Below are positions 51,575 to 62,345 of a DNA stretch of 64,000 nt, piece after piece. The notes beneath the pieces were generated by a model, which saw only the letters and a list, made by a program, of their open reading frames with translations, searched no databases and was not told the origin of the DNA. The stretch is taken from NCBI GenBank assembly GCA_015501605.1, contig JADNRZ010000021.1:310001-374000 (forward strand). Direction: 5' to 3'. How positions within the stretch are numbered: position 1 is the first letter of the stretch; each line of letters opens with the position of its first letter. The translations under genes and the position numbers were made by a program. This DNA is from Panaeolus papilionaceus (taxonomy: Eukaryota > Basidiomycota > Agaricomycetes > Agaricales).

Positions 51575-53126
51575 CGTTGTTGAGTATTTGCGAGCTGGAT
51601 AGCTGTTCTAACTTCTGCCATATTGACTTTTTCTGGAGGTCCTTATAATAACCTCGCTGAGGTCTTCAACGTAAAGTGGGCGGAGAAATGAGATATTAAT
51701 GCCTCGTGACCAATCTATGTCGAAGACTCTGTAGACAACCATTCTCAATGCTTTGTGAGTAGAAGGATTGACGAAGTTGAGTATTACTATTAGTAAGTAT
51801 ACACTGACGCACGTTCCATCAATCTTTATGCATTATGGGTTTAATGATCTGGAAAATAAGCTAGGTGCCTTCTCTATTTCGAAATGGTGAATCCTTCGAG
51901 TATGGGTACCACATTGATCACCATTCGTCCACATCTCTTCGGCTGCCCAGCACTTCAAAGATGTGTTGTTTGTACACCGTTGTCACGCTTTGTACACATA
52001 CATGATACAACCAGCCATCACGCACCTTGACGCTTTGACGGAATCTAACTCTCTCACACGTTCTCTTTGTCAACCATAATGGACAATAGCCCTCATCTCC
52101 CTGCGGTTCTCTAGTAGCCTACATTGTCAGGCATACAAATTTTCTCTTCATCCAGCTTTAATGAACCGTCTGTGCCTGCAAGTTCTCGCCTCAGGGTGAA
52201 TTTGATCTCATTCCTCACTCCGAAAAAGGCTAGGAGTTTAAGAGGTTGGATTTGATGATGTTGAGATTTACACAGGTATGTGCCTTTCTATCTGGTTTCC
52301 TGTTCTTTTTTCTCGTTTCCCTCGCTCTTCATACCATGATTACACTACGCTTTACCATCCAATCGAGCCGTAACCTTCACAAGGACGAGCCGACGATACG
52401 CGGACAAACCTCTCTTAATGATATTCAAACATTGCCTCGCCATTTTACAATTTAATGTGATTTTGAGTGCTGACAACCATCCTTTACTCTAGCAATGCAA
52501 TCAATTGCGCTATTTCAAGAGCACTCATTTGTTCCATCCTTTGAGTCCAGATTGTGCTCGATCCCACTGAACTTAGCCTCAGTGCGATGGACTTTGCCTT
52601 ACCTTTGAGTCTTGAGACTGCTGATTGGCAAAAATATCGTCTATTTAAAATCAAGCTTACCAACAGCCTCGTCTTGTATCTGCATTCCGTTATCAAAGTT
52701 GACCCCCAGACTCTGGTTAAAATGTTAATATTCACGTAGCGCGCAACTTCATAGCTGATTCAGAATGTAAGTGACGGTGACAATGCGACCACATCAGTGA
52801 GTGTCTCTGTTGTAATCTCCTGTCAGTATATTATCTTTCAATGTTCTTCTGCAGGCAATGAGTGATGGAGATTCGAACATATTCTTGACGGACACAAGGT
52901 TGTGTCTCGATGATCCTTCCCCTCGTGCGCTTGCCACCTTTAACTCCAGACATACGACATGCATGGCAGTTAGACGGTTTATCAAACATGTAGATGGTGC
53001 CTTATTATATTCATTCAGTCCTACAACATACCTCCCACCCCACAACGTAAAAGCGTCCTTCAAATGGAGCTTGTTCTTTTGTTTGTTCCCCTGTCCCCTC
53101 GCATCCATTCGCATTCGATCTAACTA
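51575..53126. other. Intergenic 1.55 kb, no gene supported
   Basis: Frames at 52246-52455 (with one hydrophobic stretch) and 52858-53157 show no family feature. The right end is the upstream side of hydrophobin B. Confidence 0.4.
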
Positions 53127-53661
53127 TGCGATTGATTATCTTTCCTGGGCTCTTTAGCCACCCTTGCCGCTGCCACAACGACTATCACAGTGGTATGTCC
53201 TCTGAACTGACTTATCTTGGGTTTGTCCTCATTGCGGCTATATCTTCCGCTCAACAGTTCCCTCCATGGTCTAACCCAGCTCGCTACACTGACTGCTTCA
53301 CCGGTCGTGCTCAATGTTGCTCGTCCGTTGAACCGGTAGGTGTTTCTCTATTCTCGTTTCACGCCAGCAGGTAACATGGTCATATCGCGCCCTCTAGGCT
53401 GATACGGGCCCAACGGCATCCCTCCTTCTCAATTATCTCGACATTGCTGTCACCCCCAGTAATTCAGGAATCGGGATCAGCTGTTACCCATTCAATCCCT
53501 TTGGCCCTGTGACGCCTCCTTGTAACCTTTACTGTTGTCAGGAGAATGGATGGGTACGTGGTATTTTTCGTAACGTGTATAACAGTTGGATTTGACCTCA
53601 GCGCACACAATTCTAGGGTGGTCTTATTGCCGTTGGGTGCTTACCGATATTTGTTGGTTAG
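53127..53661 (+). CDS. Hydrophobin B, atypical Cys spacing and out-of-frame start
   Basis: Exons 2-4 (53258-53335, 53398-53553, 53617-53661) read as a hydrophobin: D-C-F-T-G-R-A-Q-CC-S-S-V-E-P, then T-A-S-L-L-L-N-Y-L-D-I-A-V-T-P, I-S-C, P-P-C-N-L-Y-CC-Q-E-N-G-W and G-G-L-I-A-V-G-C-L-P-I-F-V-G. Exon 2 is 78 nt, as in hydrophobin A, and intron positions agree. All eight cysteines are present, but the C-x-CC spacing before the second doublet is 3 instead of the usual 5. The signal-peptide end L-A-T-L-A-A-A-T-T-T-I-T-V is readable up to the donor at about 53193, but the only nearby ATG (53127) is one base out of that frame and a TGA precedes it. So the start lies in an unseen upstream exon (acceptor CTCTTTAG possible) or the gene is newly broken. 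Confidence 0.8.
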
Positions 53662-53840
53662 ATGTCGATTGGTTCTAGCAAAGTATGCGTTTTCCGTCCT
53701 GGTAGATACAGAAGTGTATATAAGGACTATAGAAACAAGCCAGAATTCTCAGCTTTCTATTGCTGGACGACTCTGAACACCGATCAAAGAATCTCGTTGT
53801 GGACCACAACATTGTCAAATTATCGCAATTTTCACATATC

Positions 53841-54405
53841 CAGTCACACACAATCTCCACTTGTATTTTATATTTATTTTTGTATTGTTACCACGTACGT
53901 TCAGTACTAGGAGTTTTGATACTGCAGAATAATGACGTTTGTTTGTTAATTTCATTATGCGCACCACGACTCGAACCCCTCGGCATCACTATACACTGGA
54001 AAGCCAAAGCAACGGGTCATGTCCCCAAAACCGAGAGAGAAGTAGCTGTCTACGAATGTCTAAAGGCAGAACGTGAGGTATCTTACTACGTTGAGCTCTA
54101 TACCCCTCCACTGACACCCTTCACGCAGTCGAACTTGAAGTGATGACCAATATCATGGGCACACTCATAATGTGCGCTCATGTTGACAAAACCAAGGAAT
54201 ACCATGACCTTCTGCATGAACTTGCGGGGCCGGGGGCGAGTATCACCACCATCAACGAGGTGTTCAGATTCTTAAAATGATACGTGGTCCGCATGTACGA
54301 GTGGAATTACCCGAATAGAGGCTACAGAAAGAATACACAGGCCCAGATTCACGACCACCCCGCTTCCGATCGGATGTTTATATTCAAGGCGTTCTGAAGA
54401 CAGTC
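53841..54405 (+). pseudogene. Decayed copy of the HExxH metalloprotease gene
   Basis: Aligns with the live gene at 57.1-58.5 kb from the TATA region (TATATAAGGA near 53717) through the signal-peptide exon, exon 2 (A-P-R-L-E-P-L-G-I-T-I-H-W-K-A-K-A) and half of exon 3 (C-A-H-V-D-K, L-L-H-E-L-A-G-P-G-A-S-I-T-T-I). The start ATG is changed, an in-frame TGA stands where the live gene has R in F-L-N-R-Y-V, another TGA follows K-A-F, and the alignment ends before the catalytic HEASH. Clearly inactive. The homologous promoter shows that the duplication included upstream DNA. Confidence 0.85.
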
Positions 54406-57133
54406 CAGTTTAAAATTTTCCGTGAAGTAATTGATACTCTCGCACTCGGGGTCGGTGTGCAACCCTGCCGTTGCTGAGCGCTGAACGCGCAACCATGGAA
54501 TGACAAAACAAAACAAAAACAAGGCGGGGTGTTGACTCGGACTGATCTCACAGAGACACTGAGATGCGATGTCGACGACGACAACGCGTTTATGCTAATA
54601 GAAAAGAAAGGAGATCTGAAGGAAAAACGAAAAAAAAACATAGGGGCCGACATTACAAAGTCGGGAGTAGACGAAGTCGGAAGCATCAACTCTAAACGCC
54701 TGCATCCTGGCGCGTCAAATACCCCAGTGCTCAAACGCACATCCATATTCACTAAGCTTATCTCTCTGATGACCTCCAAGATGTCTTGAAGCTTGAAGTG
54801 TTGTCTTCAGGGTGAAGAAAAGTCGAGGCAGAAATGTACACGTACCCCAAGCGTGCAGCACCTTGCAACCATCCTCTCATTCTCCTAGGCACAACCCGTA
54901 CCAATCTCCATCCCCGAGATGTCTATTACCCATCAAGCTCCTGGTGTACCCAAGAGCGCTGGACCCCAGGGCATGTCGGCGTTGAGCGTTCAACTGGTCT
55001 CCGCAACATCAAACACTACAATGCATTTATCATGCCGTTGATGGGCCTCTGTGATTTTGTCGGGCGTTGGTGATCTATGTTGACGCTTGAGAAGGTGCGC
55101 GTGATCTGTCGTTGGGACAGCGACGAGTTAGTAGTCACTGGGGTATGTCGGAGACTTCATGGGCGACTTCGGAGCTCATTGCTGGTTACAGTAAGACTGA
55201 TTCCACAGGATGGATATGGATGGATGAATGGATGGCGGAGGGCGTTTTGATGCTCATTCTGAGAAGCGCGGTAGAGGTGAAGAGTGAAAGTGCAGTGATA
55301 CAGGTGGAGAAGGGAAGGTGTGACGGTACGTGGTGGGTAAAGGTTGGCTAAGCGTAGTGTCAATGAGTATATATCAAGCGACGGATCCGCGAGTAGCGAT
55401 CTACTCACCAAGACAAGGAGAGTCACGGAATGGGGTTAACACTGGGAACCCTCGTTCTCATCTGATCCCTATACCTCACAAAGATGAGTACTCGGTGCAA
55501 CAAGAATGACACCAACAACTTGAATGCGTCAGACCTCTTCACCGACCAGCGCGGCATTCGGTTGACGAAAAGAGTTGTGGATAGGAAAGGAAAGGAGCAC
55601 TGAATAGAAAGTTCAATCATCTCGATGTGCGAGAAATGAGCTCATGTCAAAAGGCCGTTGCGAGCATGTCAGAACGGTTTGTGGTTAGTGGCCGGTAGGT
55701 CGTGAGGCTGAATGATGACGTTGTTTTGACAAGAGGCGGGTGTAATGGAGCGTAAGAGCTTGCATCGGAGTGAGCTACTCCTTGTACGACAATCGTTGGA
55801 TTCTGATCACAGGTCGATAGACCTTCGTAAATTTACAGTGGCTGCGCGAGTGATGTTTTCGGAGGAGAAAAAGGCAGAAAAATTGGGGCGTAAAATGCAA
55901 ACTACCGACCCTAATTCTTTTTCAGACCTCTAAGCTTGAGAAGGGTTGTTCGACACAACCAACGTTCATTGCGACGATGGAGTTCGTGGTTATGGGTTCC
56001 AGTGAGCCACCAGGACGTGTTTACTGATGTTTATCAAATTTCCAACTCCGATTTGCATAGCCACGCCTAATCCTCTGATCCCTCTCTCCTTCCGGTTGGT
56101 GTAGAAGACCAAATATGCTAAAGAAAATCAAAGACATATGAAGTGAATTATCTGTCTAAAAAAAACAGAAAATTGGTGGAAAGCTGGAGTCGACTAGCGA
56201 TTGCTCTTATCCCTGGCATCATCACGGCATGAAATCACTGCGCAGTAATTGTCAAATTGATGGCATTCCTTCGTTACCAGGACTATAGACGCCAAGGCCT
56301 GAGCACCTGTTCATATTGGAGAGAAAAATAAGCGGAAAAAGTCCGCAGTGATGCCCAGCTTGCCTCGATGCCGGTATCATTCGTGTCCTTTTAGCTGACT
56401 AGCTTTAACGGTTAAGCTCGTTACTAACGGGCTTGAGAGAGATTTGTTGGTCAAAGGAAAGCCGGGGTGAGCAGGTGAACTGGATGTGTTTGATTCTGAA
56501 TGAAAAAAATTGACTTTGACTGTTCCCTGGGATTCAAGACGACAAATTGGCGAGTACCCAAGTGGAAATTAGCTTAGCCAAGAGAATCGAGAACTCGAAA
56601 CATGGTTTCAGAGCGGCATGAATAATGAACTGATAAGGAAACCGCGGATAAAGATATGGATTGGTAGCGTTACGGTTCAATCTTTGGAATTGGGCTCTGA
56701 GCACGACAAAATCCAGACTCCTAACCACTCACCACTGCGCTGACAAAAACTTCACATAATCGCAAACTTATGCGCGCAGCAGTGAGTGGTTAGGAGTCTC
56801 GAAAAAATCAAACCTTCAACGATCAAAGAAAGGTACCTGATACAATACGCCAAGCGTTGCCGCAGCTTGTCCAAAAGATGTGGATTGATGGGTCGGTTTA
56901 GGAATGACCCAGAATAAGCGACGATCGTAAGGCAAACACTTTGACCTACCTATACTGGGGCCAAATATTCAACCCAAGAACCATATATAAGGATGACGAA
57001 ACAAGTCAGGATCATCATCCTGCTGTCGCTGGCCGACTCAGCGTACCATACTTTATCCCCACACCTCAATTAAACAACCACATTCTGCACGACAAACCAT
57101 CACTAAATTATTCACATATTCGCAACTCCAGGC
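54406..57133. other. Intergenic 2.7 kb with an inverted repeat
   Basis: No gene supported. Frames at 54384-54779 (minus), 54834-55073 (plus) and 55112-55351 (plus) are unrecognised. Short GGAT-rich simple sequence lies near 55210-55240. An inverted repeat with tRNA-like sequence is at 56715-56799, and the protease promoter (ATATATAAGG near 56983) is at the right end. Confidence 0.45.
56715..56799. repeat. Inverted repeat with tRNA A-box-like arms
   Basis: AGACTCCTAACCACTCAC..CTGCGC (56715-56740) is repeated inverted at 56773-56799 around a 32-nt loop. Read from the inside out, each arm gives GCGCAG..GTGAGTGGTTAGGAG, which resembles the D-arm and A box of a tRNA. On the minus strand from the left arm a B-box-like GATTGAACCG follows about 40 nt later. 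It could be the head of tRNA-derived SINEs inserted in opposite directions. Confidence 0.5.
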
Positions 57134-58490
57134 ATGACCAAACTACACTTGTATTTCATATTGGTATTTTCATTATTATCATGTACGTCGACTTCTATGA
57201 TGTTGGGATACTCTTCCATACTGACGTTCGTGGATTAGGTTCATTATGCGTTCCAACACCCGCACCCCTCGGCATCACTATGCACTGGCAAGCAAAGGCA
57301 GCGGGTAATGTCCCTAAAAAAGACGCAGACGTGGCTGCGTATGAACTCTTGAAAGTCGAACGTGTGTATTAAGACCTCCTTATCCCAACCCCTGCACTTC
57401 TCTGAAACTCTTCACACAGTCAAAAAGACAACGGAGCAAATAGGCGCACTCGTCAAGTGCGCCCACGTCGACAAAGTCCAGGAATGCCGAGACATCCTTC
57501 ACGAGCTCGCAGGGCCCGAGGCGAGCATCACCACCATCAGCAAGATGTACAATTTTCTCAACCGATACGTCCTTCGTGTGTACGAGTGGAACTTCAAGAA
57601 CACCGGCAGCAGGAAGACGACCCTGGCTCATATCACCTCCAACCAACTCTCGGATCGCATGTCGATATCCCGCGCCTTTTGGAAGAGGCCGATTGATGAG
57701 CAAGTCGGGATATTGTTCCATGAGGCATCTCATCGCGCTGGTGCCGTTGATTGGTGGAAGGAGCAGAAGAACGGGAAAATTACACCGATGATGGGTCAGC
57801 CAACTGTTCAGGAGGAGGGGGGTGGTCGGCTTATGGGATGTACGTGATTCCTGTTTTTTTATTTTATTTCACTCTCCGCTCGAGCTGACAAATCATGATG
57901 ATATTCATCTAGATCACCATCGCAGCTACTGGAAAATCTACGCTAACTGCGGTTCCAAATTCGTGTACAACGCCGACCTTTGGTGGACACTCGCCATCTA
58001 CGTTCGCAGGGCCAACGAGGGCTACGAGGGCGACGAACGTTATCCCATGTCGCTGCGCAAAACCCATCCAGAGATGAGTCGGCGCCTCACACCGCAGCAG
58101 CAGGCCACCATACTCTACGACCCCGTGCCAACATGGGACAACGACGGCTACGAGGGCATTGTTGAGGGGGAGGAGCAGTTCCCGTACTACAACACCCACC
58201 CAGTGGCGGACGAGCCTGATCCGTACGGTATCGCTGGACCGTCAGCGAGACCCGTTACCCCTCCTCCCCCTGGACGCCCTGGCTCGCTCAAGTCGGTAAA
58301 CTCGTATAATCCTGACATTCCTGAGCCACGTCCCGCTACGCCAGGATCGGACACAGAGCCCGCTGCTGTGGCTAGCTCGTCGAAGAAGAAAGATGCGAAG
58401 AAGAAGGATGGGAAAGAGAAAGAGAAGAAACCTGAGTCGAAGTTGGTTAACTTTTTATTGGGTGGAAGCTCTAGGAAGAAGAAGCATTAG
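57134..58490 (+). CDS. Secreted HExxH metalloprotease, M35/aspzincin-like, with basic tail
   Basis: Four exons (57134-57182, 57239-57361, 57420-57839, 57913-58490) give 389 aa. Signal peptide MTKLHLYFILVFSLLSCSL. The catalytic domain has H158-E159-A-S-H162 in I-L-F-H-E-A-S-H-R-A-G-A-V-D, with D168 as candidate third zinc ligand, the HExxH + GxxD plan of deuterolysin and peptidyl-Lys metalloendopeptidases. The H-to-D spacing (6) is shorter than I expect for those. Y-W-K-I-Y-A-N-C and F-V-Y-N-A-D-L-W-W follow, as in the family. After about residue 265 comes a long Pro-rich, then Lys-rich tail ending SSRKKKH, unusual for a secreted peptidase. TATA near 56983. A dead copy lies 3 kb upstream. Confidence 0.85.
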
Positions 58491-59658
58491 GAATAGATTT
58501 ATTTACTTCTCATTTGATGGTAACATACTAAATTTTATCCCGCCCTTCATTATCGACTTATTTGTCTGACATTGCTCAATCGATGTTTCCACTTCTCTAT
58601 CCTCACGCATATAAGTACTCATGTTAACGTGGTGAGTGCCAGAAACTAATTTAATTACAATACGACCAATCCCTGGATTGAAACTTCTGCAATGCACGAC
58701 TAGCGGTGTGCGACGCTTATATTATAGCCTTTTTGGGTATAAATTACCTAATTTAGTAATTGAATCACGACCACTGTTCAATGGTCCAGGTCTCCAGGAC
58801 TTTACCTTGAGAAGATGTCTGTGTCCAAGTCGATGCAGTCCTGACTTACTCGAGTCTAGTATCAGACGCTGACGCTACCGAGTTGCGAGTTAGGGTCAGA
58901 TGTCCGGTGGCGATCGAAAATCGAATCGACAACATCCCGTAGGTAAATCACGCTGATAGTCCCAATAGCTCCCATTACTATCTACGGAGTACCACTGGAT
59001 GAACTTTCAGTAATTGTGGTGGTGTGACAAGGGGACGAGATGATGGGGTAGAAAGGCAGTTCGGGACCCACAGTGCGAGTTTGTGGGGTCAATGTGTTAG
59101 AGAAGCAGAGAGGGCGGGGACAAAGACACGGACGAAGAACAGACACCACGAAGGTAACCGCTAACGAAGGCGCACAGAAGCACCCTAAGCTGAAAAATTA
59201 TTCGTAATCATAAAAAAATATCGACATGTTGTCTATATAACTATGGAAAATCATGAAATTATAAGAGATGATCAAATCTACGGAAACCAAGAACGCCCAA
59301 AGCACAACGCGCTGACGCACACAGATACACGCAGAAAATAATAGAAATTTGAAGAATAGGGCATATTAATGTATTGATTATCAGCGGTGGGGACTACATC
59401 AGGAAACCAAGTGGCCGCGACGCGTGAATGATACGCTGAAGCGAACAGACATAACCAGAAAGTAAGGGAGAATACAAAAAATAGGGGCTTTTGATGCAGT
59501 GCTCATATGCATCAAGAAACCAATGTTCATAAGATGATGATGAATAAATATGAAGGTGGCATAATGCACGCCATAGCTATCGAAGCTGTCACGTCCAAGT
59601 CTACGACTCTAATGTAGGATTTGAATGCGTTTTGTGGCGATATGAGGCACTTGTTGCT
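58491..59658. other. Intergenic 1.2 kb, no gene seen
   Basis: AT-rich, with a few A runs around 59215-59280. No supported frame. Confidence 0.45.
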
Positions 59659-59781
59659 CTACTTTTTCACCCCACCGCTCTGACTACCACCAGAGACCGC
59701 ACCGGATAGGCTGCTCGAACTCGATATTTGCCCTGCGGGAACAGGTGCGTGAAGGGGATTGGTGTAACTGGGCTGCGACAT
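59659..59781 (-). CDS. Microprotein C, one NPLH/SLSGAV repeat unit (40 aa)
   Basis: A 40-aa intronless frame: MSQPSYTNPLHAPVPAGQ followed by S/G-rich sequence with S-S-L-S-G-A-V-S-G and ending GGVKK. It aligns with a single unit of microproteins A and B (N-P-L-H-A-P-V, then Q-I-S in place of K-V-S, then S-x-L-S-G-A-V-S-G), 9 kb away. A TATA-like run (ATATATATATAT on the plus strand, 59972-59983) lies about 190 bp upstream. Too short to be convincing alone; the match to two paralogues makes it credible. No signal peptide or cysteine. Function unknown. Confidence 0.65.
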   Translation of the reverse strand: MSQPSYTNPLHAPVPAGQISSSSSLSGAVSGGSQSGGVKK

Positions 59782-61109
59782 CACGATTACGATTGAGGAG
59801 ATCTCTGGTGCTTTTTATGAGTACTTTGGCGCCACAAAGCCAGATATCGTGGTTTGTCTCGAAGTGATGCTGAATATTGGGTATTTCAGGTGTTGGTAAT
59901 GCTCTAGGCGGCTGTCGTCGTCTATGGATGACTTTATTTGTTGGATCTGACGAAAATTTACCTTCGGAAGGGTGATATATATATATATTTGCTTTACTGC
60001 TACACTGCGCGGCTACATCAATTTTGTTATTCACCGAGAATGCGAGTTCCAAAGCTTCAGGAGATTAAGAAAAATTGACTAGAGTGCCAAAGCGGGGCTA
60101 TGAGTCATCCCGACGGTACACTGCGTCTGCGCGCTCTCGTGCGCTCGCGCTGATGTGGGCTCCCACAGAGCAGTGCAAGTGGGATTGCAGTCAGCTTGTC
60201 ATGTGGAACGCTGTTTTATTAGATGCTATCAGCCGATATAAATAACAGTCTTGAATCGACATTATCCAAGTCTATTGAACATGACCGCAATGCACCTCAA
60301 TTGGAAAGATTGCGGAATATGGTTGTATGGGGTCATTCCATCTGCAGTCGAGATATGGAACATGACCCGTGCAATGTTTGACGCTGTGAATCTAGCTTAA
60401 AACTTCAAAGTAATCAAGGGAATATGGAGCGATTTTGTTGAATGATGCTCAGCATTTTTGTCTCTCGCTGTGCTATGGATGGACTGTATTTTCGGGTTGT
60501 TCCATAGGTTTAGTGGTCGCACCTACACTCTCGCACAATTAAACTAGACAAGGTTCTACGTGCAATTGGTGTACTCGGGCTTTGCGTGCAGAATCGAAAC
60601 AAACGTGCGAACCTTCGATACCTAGTCAGGTAATGGCCGAGAGGATATGTAAGCAAGCGCTTGCGTACTTTCTATGTCAACAGGTACTTGAATTACCACC
60701 ACTCATATTTCGTGAGATGAGTCAATTTTCCATGCTGAGCTCGTGCGATGGACTGCTCTGCGTTGGCTCCACGAGCATGACTGGTCCTTGATGACATAGC
60801 CCAGAAATACAGTCGCACTTACCTTTCTGTACAGCCACTGTCGAACATTATTTGCACCGCGTGAGCGCTTGGGCACCATTATGGCCACTCTCGCTGGTTA
60901 TTACTGCAGCATTTTTAGGCTGTTAGAACTCGCTTAGGTTGCTGTTTACCCTGCACTGAAGCGGTCGAGTCTATTCTACACCTCTCCCTGGTCGCATTTG
61001 AGTCATCTGACTTATAGATTGATATATTTGACATTGACATCAGGAAAAAGCTACTTCGCACATTCACCACATTTCGGCACATTTGATGTCGGTCCCGAGG
61101 AATGTTGGT
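59782..61109. other. Intergenic, no gene seen
   Basis: Upstream region of microprotein C, then sequence without supported frames. Confidence 0.4.
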
Positions 61110-62345
61110 AATTGACTAAATTATTGCTGATTATTTGGGCTAAGTAGCAGAGGATCAATATCTGGTTCTAATTATGCGGGATGTGGTAAATTATGTTAAA
61201 TTATTGAAGATTATCTGAATGTTCGAAGTTGTATGTAATCAGCCTTGCAAATTTTTTGCAGAATAGCTGAAATTATTGCCAATTATCAACAATTTTTGGC
61301 CATAGGAAAAGTCCTGTTTTCATCTTATTCAATGATTCATCTTATTTTTACTGTTGTTATGTAAATAGTTGTTTATATGTTTATTATGATTTAAAGCATT
61401 CACATATTTATCAGAAAATGACAAAAAACAAGATTCAAAAAATGCAAGACTAAAATCCTGAATGTGAGACGGAGACGGAAGGCTGAATTTTTGGACTTCA
61501 ACTTGAACTTCGATGAAATATTGGTTGAACTGGTCATGTGACTCCACAAACATGGTGCGTGTATTTGAAGCTCCGACTAAAAACTTCCATTTTGGGAAAC
61601 ATGGTTGAACACGATGTTCAACCAGTGTTTGCTGTTCAACTTGAACCACGTCAAACTCTCGTCTTCCTCCTCACATCTATCCCTTTATCCTTCTATACCT
61701 CTTCTATTCTCCTATATTTTTCCTCCCTTCTTACTCATAATCCATGTCTTAATTTCACCATCTTCATTTCTGCCAATTGTGTATGTCATCTGCCCTACAT
61801 CGTGCATGACATGTTGACTCACTATGGTTTCATCCAGATACACTAAATATATAGCCCATTCACTCAAATTGAAGGCAAGTTCAGGTTGTCTGGCCATCCT
61901 CCCTTCAACACTGACTCATTGTCCTTGTAACCTGTAGATGTGCAACTCTTGGATTTTTTAATCAATCAGATGAGCTGGAGTTCACGAAGGTAAGTACTTT
62001 CCTTTCCTCTACTTAAAGCATATACTTGGATTCTCTATAATGCCGGAAATTGTATCTTCTGTTTTTGTGATAATGTACATGGATTTGTAGCACCGAGTTT
62101 TTTCTGTTTATACTAGACCCATGACCTTTGGTGATCTCATTAGTTATACAGCTAGACAAATATAATGTTTTTTGTGAATTACTACCAAACTGAGTGAAGT
62201 CAAGCACGATACTATCAGCGTAATTCGAAATTATGAGCTCAAAATTGAACAATAATCTACAATATTTACCAAATGTACAGTTGGAAGGGAGTCAAAAAAT
62301 CTTATACATTTGCCAATAATCAGCTATAACTGAGAAACATCACTC
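61110..62345. mobile_element. Putative non-autonomous DNA transposon remnant
   Basis: About 1.2 kb of AT-rich DNA bounded by imperfect inverted repeats. On the left, GCTGATTATT (61126) and, 58 nt further in, GGTAAATTATGTTAAATTATTG (split over 61184-61205). On the right, reading inward on the minus strand, AGCTGATTATTGG (62322-62309) and about 52 nt further in GGTAAATATT..AGATTATTG (62270-62250). Order and spacing agree. No transposase is encoded. The borders and target-site duplication are not clear, so the limits are approximate. Confidence 0.4.
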
